Below, piece by piece: positions 27,910-36,956 of a DNA stretch of 53,497 nt. The DNA is from Acidimicrobiia bacterium. GTDB lineage: Bacteria; Actinomycetota; Acidimicrobiia; Spongiisociales; UBA11373. The notes below the pieces were generated by a model. The model did no database searches and was not told the origin of the DNA. It was given only the letters and a program-made list of their open reading frames with translations. Each line of letters begins with the position of its first letter. Position 1 is the first letter of the stretch. The stretch lies in assembly GCA_040878325.1 (NCBI GenBank), contig JBBDMM010000006.1, positions 192,418 through 245,914 of the forward strand, written 5' to 3'. Position numbers and translations under genes: made by a program.

Positions 27910-29058
27910 ATGCGCAACGCGGTGATCGTCGATGCGGTTCGTACCCCCAGCGGTAAGCGCAACGGCGCCTTCAAGGACATCCATCCCGCCGATCTCGCTG
28001 CCCTCTCGCTGCAGGCGCTGATCGAGCGGAACGAACTCGATCCCGGTCGCATCGATGACGTGATCCTCGGCTGCGTGATGCAGACAGGGGAGCAGGGTGT
28101 CAACATCGCCCGCAATGCGGTGTTGGCCGCCGGGTTCCCCGAGGAGGTTCCCGGGACGACCGTCGACCGCCAGTGCGGTTCCGGACAGCAGGCCGCCCAC
28201 TTCGCCGCCCAGGGAGTGATCGCCGGCGCCTACGACATCGTGATCGCCGGCGGTGTCGAATCCATGACCCGGGTGCCGATGGGCATCACCGCCTCGCAAG
28301 GGCCGGGGTTCCCATTCGGGCCGAAGATGCTCGAGCGGTACAGCCACGGACTGGTCCCACAGGGGATGTCGGCGGAAATGATCGCCGAGAAGTGGGCGGC
28401 GTCGCGCGAGCGCCTCGACTCGATTGCGTTCGACTCCCATTCGCGGGCTGCGGCGGCGACGGCGGAGGGTCATTTCGAGACGCAGATCATCCCGGTCGAG
28501 GTTGACGGCGAGATGGTCACCCGCGACCAGGGGATCCGTGATGACACTTCGATGGAGGCCCTGGGGGCTCTGAAGCCGGCCTTCAAGGCCGACGGCAAGA
28601 TCACTGCCGGCAACTCGTCGCAGATCTCCGACGGTGCAGCCGCGATGTTGATCATGCTCGAGGACAAGGCAGAGGAGTTGGGGTTCACCCCGATCGCCCG
28701 CTTTCATCAGTTCGCCCTCGCCGGCACCGATCCGGTGATGATGCTGACGGGCCCGATTCCGGCCACCGAGAAGATCCTTGCCAAGGCGGGCCTCACCATC
28801 GGTGACATCGACCTGTTCGAGGTCAACGAGGCTTTTGCCTCGGTGATCGCCGCCTGGCTCGACGAGACCGGGGCCGACTGGAGCAAGGTCAACGTGAACG
28901 GTGGGGCGATCGCCCTCGGCCATCCGCTGGGATGCTCGGGGGCGCGGCTGATGACCACCCTGGTCCACGAAATGCGCCGCCGCAAGGCGAAGTGGGGCCT
29001 GCAGGCGATGTGCGAGGGCGGTGGCATGGCCAACGCCACCCTGCTCGAGCTCGTCTGA
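27910..29058 (+). CDS. Acetyl-CoA acetyltransferase (thiolase)
   Basis: 382-aa thiolase. The acyl-accepting Cys89 is in VDRQCGSGQQAAH, and the C-terminal catalytic motifs are NVNGGAIALGHPLGCSGAR (His and Cys) and GGGMANATLLE. Thiolases of this type condense two acetyl-CoA or cleave 3-ketoacyl-CoA in fatty-acid degradation; no partner hydratase or dehydrogenase is adjacent, so direction is not decided. The ATG at 27910 has a good GGAGG 8 nt upstream. It is followed 2 nt later by a small CxxC membrane protein. Confidence 0.9.
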   Translation: MRNAVIVDAVRTPSGKRNGAFKDIHPADLAALSLQALIERNELDPGRIDDVILGCVMQTGEQGVNIARNAVLAAGFPEEVPGTTVDRQCGSGQQAAHFAAQGVIAGAYDIVIAGGVESMTRVPMGITASQGPGFPFGPKMLERYSHGLVPQGMSAEMIAEKWAASRERLDSIAFDSHSRAAAATAEGHFETQIIPVEVDGEMVTRDQGIRDDTSMEALGALKPAFKADGKITAGNSSQISDGAAAMLIMLEDKAEELGFTPIARFHQFALAGTDPVMMLTGPIPATEKILAKAGLTIGDIDLFEVNEAFASVIAAWLDETGADWSKVNVNGGAIALGHPLGCSGARLMTTLVHEMRRRKAKWGLQAMCEGGGMANATLLELV

Positions 29059-29060
29059 GC

Positions 29061-29300
29061 GTGGACGTCGTCCAGGTCGTCATCGCTCTCGCCATCGGTG
29101 CTGCCGTGATGGGGCTCGGTGTATGGGGAGTCCGATTTCTGGCGACGCCGGCGCCACCCGAACCCGATCCGAACGACATCGTCGACATCGAGCAGGCGTT
29201 CCGCTGCGCGGTTTGCGGGATGCGACTCACCATCACCCACGCCCAAGGAGACGACGTCGCCGCCCCCCGTCACTGCCGAGAGGAGATGGAGCCCGCCTGA
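29061..29300 (+). CDS. Small membrane-anchored CxxC protein
   Basis: 79-aa protein starting with GTG 2 nt after the thiolase stop. One N-terminal membrane helix (about residues 3-27) precedes a cytoplasmic tail with RCAVCGMRLT (about 49-58) and a later His-Cys pair (RHCREEM), which together look like a small zinc-ribbon. I recognise no named family. The tight spacing suggests co-transcription with the thiolase rather than a shared function. Confidence 0.65.
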   Translation: MDVVQVVIALAIGAAVMGLGVWGVRFLATPAPPEPDPNDIVDIEQAFRCAVCGMRLTITHAQGDDVAAPRHCREEMEPA

Positions 29301-29354
29301 AGCAGGCCGCCCCCGCTCCGGCCACGGCTCCGGCCCGAAGTCAGCCCTCGGACG

Positions 29355-29385
29355 ATGTCCACAGGTGTTGATAAGCCGTGGATAA
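29355..29385. promoter_or_regulatory. Two DnaA-box-like nonamers
   Basis: ATGTCCACA (29355-29363, two mismatches) and, on the other strand, TTATCCACG (29377-29385, one mismatch) relative to TTATCCACA. Two weak boxes do not make an origin, but they lie in a region whose gene order is origin-proximal in related phyla. Confidence 0.3.
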
Positions 29386-29445
29386 CAACAAAGGTGTGAT
29401 TCGGATCTGGCTGGAGCCGGAGCGGGAGCCGGGGCTGGCTCGGGG

Positions 29446-29688
29446 TCAGTGCAGATTCAGCGTCATCATGAATCCGATGCCGATGGCCCCGAGGCCGCTG
29501 TAGAGGTAGATGCTCCGCTGGCCGCCGGGGAACAACCCGATGTAGTTGAGGATGATCATCAGCACCCCGCCCGCCATGAGGGCGAACATCAGGGTGACAT
29601 ACCACCGCGGGGAGACCTTGGTCTCCTTGTGCACGGGTGGCGGAGTGACGGTGCGGTGAGGCTTGCGGCGGCCTTTGGACTTCGGCAT
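29446..29688 (-). CDS. crgA: Cell division protein CrgA
   Basis: 80-aa actinobacterial CrgA, a small two-TM protein that recruits septal peptidoglycan enzymes to FtsZ-dependent division sites. The N-terminal MPKSKGRRK basic tail, VSPRWYVTLMFALMAGGVLM as TM1 and YSGLGAIGIGFMMTLNLH as TM2 fit the family in length and arrangement. It lies just downstream of pknB on the same strand, as in mycobacteria. It has its own TACCCT promoter 6 nt before the ATG. Confidence 0.88.
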   Translation of the reverse strand: MPKSKGRRKPHRTVTPPPVHKETKVSPRWYVTLMFALMAGGVLMIILNYIGLFPGGQRSIYLYSGLGAIGIGFMMTLNLH

Positions 29689-29694
29689 GCGGCC

Positions 29695-29700
29695 AGGGTA
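29695..29700 (-). promoter_or_regulatory. -10 element of crgA
   Basis: TACCCT on the minus strand ends 6 nt before the crgA ATG. Confidence 0.5.
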
Positions 29701-29707
29701 GCGGGCC

Positions 29708-29729
29708 GCCCCCGAGGCACCGCGGGGGC
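29708..29729 (-). terminator. Hairpin between pknB and crgA
   Basis: Seven-bp GCCCCCG/CGGGGGC stem with an 8-nt loop, about 50 nt after the pknB stop and just before the crgA promoter. Confidence 0.5.
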
Positions 29730-29779
29730 TCGTCGCGGCTACCGGAACCTCGGGAGTCAGACCCTCGCCGCGGCAAGGA

Positions 29780-32461
29780 TCAGGGCGGTGGGCCGTCGTA
29801 CGGTGGGCAGGGGTTGCCTCCGCCGAGGACCGGATCGGCCACCCAATAGGTGATGAGGTACTGGTTCGATTGGAACGGGATCGGGTCTTCCGGTTCCGGG
29901 TCGATCATCCTGATGTTCCCCTGGTAGGCCGCGTTCGGGTCGTTGCAGAAGCCGCCGAAGTCGTCCGACTGCTCGAAGGTGAACACCGGGAATTGGTTGT
30001 TAGCGTTGGTGGGCGGCGGCCCGTCGGGCCGCATCTCGTAGATCTCGTAGTCGAGCGGGGCGAAGACCGGGTCGAACACGACCGTCACCGAGGATCCGGC
30101 CGCGACGATCTCGCCCGGCGGGGGTGTCTGCTGCACGGCCCGGCCCTCGCACGCGTGGTTGCCGAAGGTGTACGAGTACTCGTCGTCGCTGGCAGTCTGC
30201 GCGTTCAAGACGAGGCCCGCATCGGAGAGCCGCTGCTCGGCCTGCTGACGGGTCACCGCGTTAGGGCACCCGCCACCACCACTGGTGAACATATTGGGGA
30301 CTTCTGCGCCTGCGACCCCGAAGGACACGGTGACGGTGGTGCCGACCTGCTGGGTCGTCCCCGGGCCGGGGTTCTGGCTGACGGCACGATCGACATCGGA
30401 GCTGCCTTGGGCCACCAACACGTCTTCCCCGCGCTGGAAGACCAGGCCTTCACCTTCGATGGCATTGCGGGCGGCGTTCTCGGTCATGTTGTCGACATTG
30501 GGCACTGTCACCTCGGTGGAGGCTTCGCCGAGGCGGATCGTGACGCTCGAGCCGAATTCGTGTGTCTCGCCGGGTGACGGATCCTGCTCGGCCACGCGGC
30601 CGTCGTTCGGGTCGTCCCACTCGAGGACGAGATTCGGGCCGACGCTGACCACGAACCCGAACTCTTCGAGGCGGTTGATGGCGGCGTTCTCGGTCATTCC
30701 GATGACATTGGGGACCACCGAAGGGACCGCGCCCTCGGACACGATGAGGAGAAGCGTCCCGCCCGACGGCAGCAGTTCGCCGGCGGGAGGCTCGGTCGCG
30801 ATGACGAATCCCTCGAGGACCTCGGCGTGGGGGCGTCGTTCGATGATGATCTGGGCGAGATCGAACCCTTCTTGCTGCAGGGCGAACAGGGCATTGGCCT
30901 CTGATTGATTGACGACGTCGGGCACCGTCAGGGCATCGACGCCGGCCGAGACGGTCAGGTTGACCAGGGTGCCCTCGTCCACGATCTGACCCGGTGGCGG
31001 GCTCTGAGCAATCACGACGTCCTCGTCCACCACCGGTGAAGCCTCGAAGACCACCGTACCCACCTCGAGGCCGGCGGCCTCGATCAAGGCCTCGGCATCG
31101 GCCCTGAGCCGATTGACCACATCCGGCACCTCGGCCGTGCCTGGCGCGCCGGAAACGAGCAAGGTGACGGTGGACCCTATTTCAACCTCTTGCCCGGCCG
31201 CCGGATCGGTTCCTGCGACCCGGCCGGTCTCGATGTCGTCGTCGGCGACGATCTGCTGCTCTACGACGAGGCCGCGGCCCTCGAGGCGCTCCGTGGCTGC
31301 TTCGACGGTCTGGCCCCGAAGGTTCGGAATCGAAACCGTGGTGCCCCCGGATGGCCCCAAGAGCCGGACCAGCAGGATGAGTCCGAGGCCCACGAGGGCG
31401 GCGGCGGCGAGGATACCGATCGTGATCGTGGTGCGGTCGACCCGTCCCGGCTCCTGATACGCCGGTTCGACATATGTCCTCTGGCCGTCGAAGGGATCGT
31501 CGGCATCGGCGAACACGCCACCCGCGCCGACGGCTCCCACTGCCGCCATGACCCGGGTGGGGGCTTCGTTCTCGGGCGCAGCCAGCGGAACCTGGCCGGC
31601 GAGCACCCGGCGCAGGTCCGCCGCCATGTCCTCGGCTGTCTGGTAGCGGTCGTCGGGATGCTTCGCCATGGCGGCCAGCACCACCGCTTCGAGGCCCCGG
31701 GGGATGTTGGGGTTGAGGTCGGAGGGCAGCTCCGGCTCCTCCCGAACATGCTGATAGGCCACCGCCACCGGGCTCTCGCCGTGGAACGGGGGCTGGCCGG
31801 TGAGCAGCTCATACAGGACGACCCCCAGCGAGTAGATGTCGCTACGGGAATCTGCGGTAAAACCCTGCGCCTGCTCGGGGCTGAAATAGGTGGCGGTGCC
31901 GATCACTGCGCCGGTGCGGGTGAGCTGCTCCTGATCGTCGAAGGCCCGGGCGATCCCGAAGTCGGCGACCTTCACCTTGCCGTCAGGCATCAAGAGGATG
32001 TTGGCCGGCTTGATGTCGCGGTGGACCAGTCCCTGGGCATGAGCTGCCGAAAGCGCCGACGCTACGTCCACGCCGATCTCAGCTACACGTCGGGGGAGGA
32101 GGGCACCCTCGGAGCGCACCACCTCGCGCAGGTTCCGGCCCTGCACCAACTCCATGACCATGAAGTAGGTGCCGTCGTCCTGGCCCCAATCGTGGACGGC
32201 GACCACCCCGGGGTGGGTGAGGTTGGCGGCGGCCTGAGCCTCGCGGCGAAAGCGCTCGATGAACGCCTCGCTGCGGGCGTACTCGCTGTGGAGGATCTTG
32301 ACCGCGACCTGCCGCCCGAGGCGACGGTCCTCGGCCACATATACGTCAGCCATCCCGCCGCGGGCGAGATGGGAGACGAGGGCGTACCGGTCTGACAAGA
32401 CCTGTTGCGAATCCACGAATGCAGATGGTAACCGGGGGCCTATCTTCTGAACTCGATCCAT
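29780..32461 (-). CDS. pknB: PASTA-domain serine/threonine protein kinase
   Basis: 893-aa membrane kinase controlling cell-wall growth. The kinase domain (about residues 26-290) has glycine loop LARGGMADVY, Lys55 in VAVKIL, HRDIKPANILL with catalytic Asp149, DFGIAR and GTATYFSPEQAQG. One TM helix follows (about 345-368). The outside part carries about six PASTA repeats, which in PknB/Stk1 bind muropeptides or lipid II, and a unique tail of about 80 residues containing Cys. Most PknB proteins have four PASTA repeats, so this ectodomain is long. ATG 32461 has GGAAG upstream and overlaps the pbpA end by 22 nt; GTG 32416 is an alternative. No second kinase (pknA) is present in the operon. Confidence 0.93.
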   Translation of the reverse strand: MDRVQKIGPRLPSAFVDSQQVLSDRYALVSHLARGGMADVYVAEDRRLGRQVAVKILHSEYARSEAFIERFRREAQAAANLTHPGVVAVHDWGQDDGTYFMVMELVQGRNLREVVRSEGALLPRRVAEIGVDVASALSAAHAQGLVHRDIKPANILLMPDGKVKVADFGIARAFDDQEQLTRTGAVIGTATYFSPEQAQGFTADSRSDIYSLGVVLYELLTGQPPFHGESPVAVAYQHVREEPELPSDLNPNIPRGLEAVVLAAMAKHPDDRYQTAEDMAADLRRVLAGQVPLAAPENEAPTRVMAAVGAVGAGGVFADADDPFDGQRTYVEPAYQEPGRVDRTTITIGILAAAALVGLGLILLVRLLGPSGGTTVSIPNLRGQTVEAATERLEGRGLVVEQQIVADDDIETGRVAGTDPAAGQEVEIGSTVTLLVSGAPGTAEVPDVVNRLRADAEALIEAAGLEVGTVVFEASPVVDEDVVIAQSPPPGQIVDEGTLVNLTVSAGVDALTVPDVVNQSEANALFALQQEGFDLAQIIIERRPHAEVLEGFVIATEPPAGELLPSGGTLLLIVSEGAVPSVVPNVIGMTENAAINRLEEFGFVVSVGPNLVLEWDDPNDGRVAEQDPSPGETHEFGSSVTIRLGEASTEVTVPNVDNMTENAARNAIEGEGLVFQRGEDVLVAQGSSDVDRAVSQNPGPGTTQQVGTTVTVSFGVAGAEVPNMFTSGGGGCPNAVTRQQAEQRLSDAGLVLNAQTASDDEYSYTFGNHACEGRAVQQTPPPGEIVAAGSSVTVVFDPVFAPLDYEIYEMRPDGPPPTNANNQFPVFTFEQSDDFGGFCNDPNAAYQGNIRMIDPEPEDPIPFQSNQYLITYWVADPVLGGGNPCPPYDGPPP

Positions 32462-33837
32462 GCTGCGATCACTTCCGCCGCAATCGGGCCCGCTACCCGC
32501 CCTCCGCTTCCCCCGCCCTCGACCACGACCGCCACGGCGATGGTCGGATTGTCGGTGGGACCGAAAGCGATGATCCATGCGTGGGGACCGCCGGAGCCCT
32601 CGGCGGTCCCGGTCTTGGCGGCCACCTCGATACCGGCGACGGCGGCAGGGCTCCCGGTGCCGCTCTCGACGACGGCGATCATCATCTCGGTCAGGGCAGC
32701 AGCCGCCTGCCGGGGGACCAGGCGGTGGAGCATCCGCGGATCTGTGGACTCGAGTACCTCGCCGTCCGGGGCGACCACCGAGTCGACTACGTAGGGGGCC
32801 ATCGCCGCGCCGTCGTTGGCGATCGCCGCGGCGATGAGGGCCATCAACAGTGGGGTGACTCTGACGTCACGTTCGCCGATCCCGGTCTGGGCGAGGGCCG
32901 GCGGATCGGCCTGGAGTTCCACGCCCGTGGGAATCGACGAGACCACCGCCCCGGTCTCCCACGGAATCGCCCCATTGAACCCGGCTGCCTCCGCCGCTGC
33001 CACCACGTAGTCGCCGCCGAGTTCGACGGCGAGGCGGGCAAAGGCCGTGTTGCAGGAGACCACCAGTGCCCGGGTGAGGGAGATCGGGTCGCCGCCGCAT
33101 CCCTCGTCGCCGGCGTTGCGGATGGGCATGCCGCCACCGGGTGGGGTGTACGACGACCCGGCCACGACATCGCTGTCGGGGTTCAACCCCGCCCTGATGG
33201 CGGCGGCGGCGACGAGCACCTTGAAGGTCGATCCCGGCGGCAACACATGATCGGCGACGCGGTCGAGCAGTGCCGCGGCCGCGCCCTCGTTGGTGGGACT
33301 GAGGTCGCCGGACACCACGTCGTTCGGGTCGAACGACGGCGAAGACACGTACGCGAGCACCGCCCCGGTGCGTGGGTCGATCGCGACCACCGCCCCGGTG
33401 CGGTTGCCGAGTGCCGCCACCGCCGCCTGCTGCACCTCGTCGACGATCGTGAGGCGAACGTCGGGCGGTCCGAGGTCGGCTCCGAGCAGCCCGAGGAGCC
33501 AGGCGGTGAGCGACCCATCGTGGCGCGACGCCAAGGCGGCGAATCGGGTGCGCTCCACGCCGCTCTGCGCCTCGGAGCTGTCGAACCCCACGATGTGGGC
33601 GTAGGCGCGGCCCTCGGGGTACTGCCTGGTGCCGTCGTCGTCCTCGGCCACCACCACGTCGTCGAAGGTGATGATTCGGCCGCGGCTGGGGCCGGCGGGC
33701 GCCTCGAACGCCCTGACATTGCGCGGATCGTCGCGGTACTGGGCGCCGGCCCGGGTCTGCACCCAGGTCAACCACACGACCGAGAACGCCATCAGCCCGA
33801 GCATGGTGAAGGCAACACTGCGGATCGCGCCCTTCAT
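32440..33837 (-). CDS. pbpA: Class B penicillin-binding protein (PbpA type)
   Basis: 465-aa peptidoglycan transpeptidase that works with RodA/FtsW. One N-terminal membrane anchor (about residues 7-26) precedes a small linker domain and the transpeptidase domain. The active-site motifs are all present: Ser203-x-x-Lys206 (PPGSTFKVL), Ser261-Cys-Asn263 (VVSCNTAF) and Lys408-Thr-Gly (AAKTGTAEG). The start overlaps the rodA stop by 4 nt and the stop overlaps pknB, so the unit is tightly coupled. Confidence 0.93.
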   Translation of the reverse strand: MKGAIRSVAFTMLGLMAFSVVWLTWVQTRAGAQYRDDPRNVRAFEAPAGPSRGRIITFDDVVVAEDDDGTRQYPEGRAYAHIVGFDSSEAQSGVERTRFAALASRHDGSLTAWLLGLLGADLGPPDVRLTIVDEVQQAAVAALGNRTGAVVAIDPRTGAVLAYVSSPSFDPNDVVSGDLSPTNEGAAAALLDRVADHVLPPGSTFKVLVAAAAIRAGLNPDSDVVAGSSYTPPGGGMPIRNAGDEGCGGDPISLTRALVVSCNTAFARLAVELGGDYVVAAAEAAGFNGAIPWETGAVVSSIPTGVELQADPPALAQTGIGERDVRVTPLLMALIAAAIANDGAAMAPYVVDSVVAPDGEVLESTDPRMLHRLVPRQAAAALTEMMIAVVESGTGSPAAVAGIEVAAKTGTAEGSGGPHAWIIAFGPTDNPTIAVAVVVEGGGSGGRVAGPIAAEVIAAWIEFRR

Positions 33838-35123
33838 GACCGTTCCTCGTGGGAGATGCGGGCGAACAGGGCAACGATCACCAGGTTCGACAGGAGAGCC
33901 GAGCCCCCATAGGAAGCAAAGGGCAGGGTGATCCCCGTGAGCGGCAAGATCCGCAGCACCCCGGCAACGATCAGCAGGGTCTGCACGGCAAGGGTGATCG
34001 CCAGTCCTGCCGCGAGCAGGGAGCGAAACCGGTCGGTAGCCCGCAGGGCGATTCCGAAGCCGACCGCGATCAGGATGGCGTAGGCGGCCAGCGTCGCCAT
34101 CCCCCCGGCGAGGCCCATCTCTTCGGTGATCGCCACGAAGACGTAGTCGGTCGCGGCCGCCGGCACCAGGTAGGGGGCGCCGTTGCCGATGCCCGCTCCG
34201 AAGATGCCCGCGTCAGCGAGGGCGAAGATGCTCTGGGCCACCTGGTAGCCGCCCCCGGCGAAGTCATCGAAGGGCCGCAGCCAGGCATCGACGCGGACGG
34301 CGACATGCTCGAACGCGGCCGCAGCGGCGAAAGCGCCGCCCACCGCAAGGACCCCGCCCGCGACCAGATACGTGAGACGGTCCGTGGCGACGAACAACAG
34401 CAGCACGAACGTCAGGAAGAGCAGCAGGGATGCGCCGAGGTCCTTCTGGTAGGCCAGGACCGCCAGCGACACCCCGAACGCGATCAAGACAGGCAGCAAC
34501 TGCCGGGGCTCCGGCAACCTGATCGGCCCCACCGAGCGAGGCATCGCCGCGAGCGCCTGCCATCGGTCGGCCAGAAACGAGGCGAGAAAGACGACAAGGA
34601 GGACCTTCGCTGCCTCGCCGGGCTGGAACGACAGGGTGCGGTCCCCGAGGTTGAGCCTGACCCACAGTCTCGATCCGTTGACGGTTGCCCCGCCCAGCGG
34701 CCAGGTCGATGGCGTCAGGGGCAGCACGAGCAGACCCAATGCGGCGGCGAGGAAGAGGTAGCGGAACCTCCGCAGCAGCTCGACGCCGGGTTTACGCAGC
34801 ACGAGGAGCGCCCCGGTGGCGATCACCGCGGCGAGCAGCAGCCACCAACGCTGAATTCGACCCAGGTCGCGATCTATCCGGAACACCTCGATCGAGCCCA
34901 GAGCGGTGACGAACGCGACCGGCGGCAGCAGGAGCCGGCTCGCGGCAGGTGCCCACGCCCGAAAGGCCAGCAAGAGCCCGCCGAACGCGGCGAGGTGGGT
35001 CGCCGCGGCGGCGACGGTGTCGATCGTGATCCGATCGTCTACGGTGAGGGTGACCAGGGCCGTGCCGGCGGCGACGATGGCCGCGGCAAACCCGATGAGG
35101 GCGACTTCGGCCCTCTTGCTCAC
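33834..35123 (-). CDS. rodA: FtsW/RodA/SpoVE family glycosyltransferase
   Basis: 429-aa SEDS protein with about 10-12 membrane helices, polymerising lipid II into glycan strands. Recognisable SEDS segments are ALLVLRKPGVELLRRFRY, VLAYQKDLGASLLLFLTFV with the essential Asp (K-D-L-G), and FVAITEEMGLAGG. Adjacent pbpA provides the cognate transpeptidase. It overlaps pstP and pbpA by 4 nt each. Symbol by synteny with mycobacterial rodA; FtsW is the alternative name for a paralogue. Confidence 0.92.
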   Translation of the reverse strand: MSKRAEVALIGFAAAIVAAGTALVTLTVDDRITIDTVAAAATHLAAFGGLLLAFRAWAPAASRLLLPPVAFVTALGSIEVFRIDRDLGRIQRWWLLLAAVIATGALLVLRKPGVELLRRFRYLFLAAALGLLVLPLTPSTWPLGGATVNGSRLWVRLNLGDRTLSFQPGEAAKVLLVVFLASFLADRWQALAAMPRSVGPIRLPEPRQLLPVLIAFGVSLAVLAYQKDLGASLLLFLTFVLLLFVATDRLTYLVAGGVLAVGGAFAAAAAFEHVAVRVDAWLRPFDDFAGGGYQVAQSIFALADAGIFGAGIGNGAPYLVPAAATDYVFVAITEEMGLAGGMATLAAYAILIAVGFGIALRATDRFRSLLAAGLAITLAVQTLLIVAGVLRILPLTGITLPFASYGGSALLSNLVIVALFARISHEERS

Positions 35124-35833
35124 TCGTCGACCGTGTCCACGATGACCACGCTGATGTTGTCGTCCCCACCCGCTCGATTGGCCGCTTCGACCAGGCCCCG
35201 GGCGGCCGCTGCAGGGTCGCTTTCCTTCAGCACGCCAGCGATCGCCGCGTCATCGATCAGCGACGAGAGGCCATCAGAGCAGATGAGCAGTCGGTCGCCC
35301 GGCGTCAGTTCGAGCTCGAAAGTGTCGACATCGACCGCAGGCTCGAGCCCGATCGCCCGGGTGACCACGCTCCGGTACGGGTGCACGGCGGCCTCCTCAG
35401 GCGTGAGGCGGCCGGCCGCCATCATCTCGCTGACGTAGGAGTGATCGGTGGTCACCCTTTTCAGAGCGCCGGCACGAAAGAGGTAGGCGCGGCTGTCGCC
35501 GACGTGTCCGAGGTCGACCCGGCCGTCGGGCTCGATCACCGCGAGGGTGAGGGTGGTCCCCATCCCGGCCAGCCGCGGCTGGTGGTTGGCATCGTCGAGA
35601 ACCGCCAGGTTGGCCGCCTGAATCCGGAGGGCCGCGGTGCCGCCGACGCCGACGGCCGTATCGATGGCGGTCCTGCTGGCGATCTCGCCGCCGGCATGCC
35701 CCCCCATGCCGTCGGCCACCGCGACCAGGAGCGGGCCGATGCTCTCGCCCGACCCCGGTTCTGGCCAGATCGCGTCCTCGTTGTGGTCCCGTACCCGGCC
35801 GTCATCGGTCAGCGCTGCCCAGAGGAACCTCAT
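35120..35833 (-). CDS. pstP: PP2C-type serine/threonine phosphatase
   Basis: 237-aa PP2C catalytic domain, the likely partner reversing PknB phosphorylation. Metal-binding motifs are visible: DHNEDA near the start, VAVADGMGGHAGGE, and GDDNISVVIVD at the end, plus ICSDGLSSL. Mycobacterial PstP has a membrane segment and an extracytoplasmic domain; this version stops after the catalytic domain, so it should be soluble. ATG 35833 overlaps the fhaB stop (ATGA). Confidence 0.91.
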   Translation of the reverse strand: MRFLWAALTDDGRVRDHNEDAIWPEPGSGESIGPLLVAVADGMGGHAGGEIASRTAIDTAVGVGGTAALRIQAANLAVLDDANHQPRLAGMGTTLTLAVIEPDGRVDLGHVGDSRAYLFRAGALKRVTTDHSYVSEMMAAGRLTPEEAAVHPYRSVVTRAIGLEPAVDVDTFELELTPGDRLLICSDGLSSLIDDAAIAGVLKESDPAAAARGLVEAANRAGGDDNISVVIVDTVDE

Positions 35834-36258
35834 CGCACCTCCATGATGGTGGCCCCGATTCGGATCGTGTCTCCTCTCGCGAGGACCCTCCGTTCGGTCA
35901 CTCGCTCGCCGTTGAGTGTGGTGCCGTTGGTGGAGCCGAGATCCTGGACGTACAGGCGCCCCCCGGCGGTGTCGAAGCGGGCATGTTGGTCCGACGCAAA
36001 TGCGTCCTCGATAGTGACGTCGGCCTGGGCGCTCCGGCCGACCACCAGGGGCTTGCGGACATCGATCGTACGCGGCTCGGTACCAGGAGCGGTCACCACC
36101 AGCACCGGCAGCGGCAGCGGTTCGGCCGCCTCGGGCCGGCGCCCCCGGGGGCTGTCGCTTGCGACGTGCCCCCGCACCGCCCGCGCCACATAGAAAAGAA
36201 ACAGATAGAGCAACGCGACGAACGCCACCTTGGACACGTTGACGATCGTGTCGCTCAT
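35830..36258 (-). CDS. fhaB: FHA domain protein FhaB (FipA-like)
   Basis: 142-aa protein with an N-terminal membrane helix (about residues 8-26) and a C-terminal FHA domain (about 60-140). The phosphothreonine-binding residues appear in PLVVGRSAQADVTI and the loop LGSTNGTTLNGERV. In mycobacteria FhaB links PknB signalling to the division machinery and RodA. Four-nt overlaps on both sides place it in the fhaA-pknB operon. Confidence 0.9.
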   Translation of the reverse strand: MSDTIVNVSKVAFVALLYLFLFYVARAVRGHVASDSPRGRRPEAAEPLPLPVLVVTAPGTEPRTIDVRKPLVVGRSAQADVTIEDAFASDQHARFDTAGGRLYVQDLGSTNGTTLNGERVTERRVLARGDTIRIGATIMEVR

Positions 36259-36917
36259 TCAGGCGGCCTGACGAAGTACTCGGCGCCGCCGAACGACACG
36301 ATGTCACCGTCGACGATCGGAGTGGATTCGAGCACCCGTTTGCCATTCACATGGCTGCCGTTCGACGAGCCGAGGTCGGCCAACCACGCCGAGCCCGACT
36401 CCTGCCAGATGAGGGCATGGATTCGGGACACGTCGTCGCGGGGGACATGGATATCGGCACCGGACGACCTGCCGACCACCGCCCGGTTCACGCCGATGGG
36501 AATCCAGGGCCCACCGGCAATCGGCTCGAGCCGTGCCCATGGAGGCCTCGGTCCCGGCTCGACCCAGCATTCGATGCCGACCTCGGATGGTCGGGCGTCA
36601 GGGTCGATCTCGACATCGACCCGGGCGAGTCCGTCGAGGCGCCATCCGCGGTCGGCGGCGGCGTCTTCGACGAATTGGGCGAGTTCGGCCCGCACCGCAG
36701 TCAACACCTCTGGTTCGACCTCGTCCTCGCCGCCCATCGTCACTCGGAAGGCATTGGGTGCTCCAGGACCGCCCGGTGTATCGAACTGGGCGAGATCGGC
36801 CTCGCGAACGAGCCTGCTTCCCAACTCGACGGGGTGAACCCGACCCTTGAACAGCCGCGCGGCAAGGCCGTCGACCATCCGCTCCAACCGGCGCTCAAGG
36901 CCGCGTGCCAGTCCCAT
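36255..36917 (-). CDS. fhaA: FHA domain protein FhaA (DUF3662 + FHA)
   Basis: 220-aa protein. The N-terminal DUF3662 domain (about residues 1-115, starting MGLARGLERRLERMVDG) joins a C-terminal FHA domain with AVVGRSSGADIHV and DLGSSNGSHVNGKRV. FhaA regulates cell-wall synthesis by binding phosphorylated partners such as MviN and PbpA. The Pro/Gln-rich linker between domains seen in mycobacteria is nearly missing, so the protein is short. It is first in the operon, with a TACCCT promoter 7 nt before the ATG. Confidence 0.9.
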   Translation of the reverse strand: MGLARGLERRLERMVDGLAARLFKGRVHPVELGSRLVREADLAQFDTPGGPGAPNAFRVTMGGEDEVEPEVLTAVRAELAQFVEDAAADRGWRLDGLARVDVEIDPDARPSEVGIECWVEPGPRPPWARLEPIAGGPWIPIGVNRAVVGRSSGADIHVPRDDVSRIHALIWQESGSAWLADLGSSNGSHVNGKRVLESTPIVDGDIVSFGGAEYFVRPPE

Positions 36918-36924
36918 TGGCGAA

Positions 36925-36930
36925 AGGGTA
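36925..36930 (-). promoter_or_regulatory. -10 element of the fhaA-pknB operon
   Basis: TACCCT on the minus strand ends 7 nt before the fhaA ATG. It is the only obvious promoter for the six overlapping genes. Confidence 0.55.
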
Positions 36931-36956
36931 CCGGGGGGGACCGCGGAGGGGACCGA

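Noticed and set aside
29355-29385. Chromosomal origin (oriC)
   Set aside because: Only two imperfect DnaA boxes, no AT-rich unwinding region and no dnaA or dnaN in the window.
31190-33912. Long plus-strand frames antisense to pknB and pbpA
   Set aside because: They oppose genes with complete catalytic motifs and have no recognisable domain.
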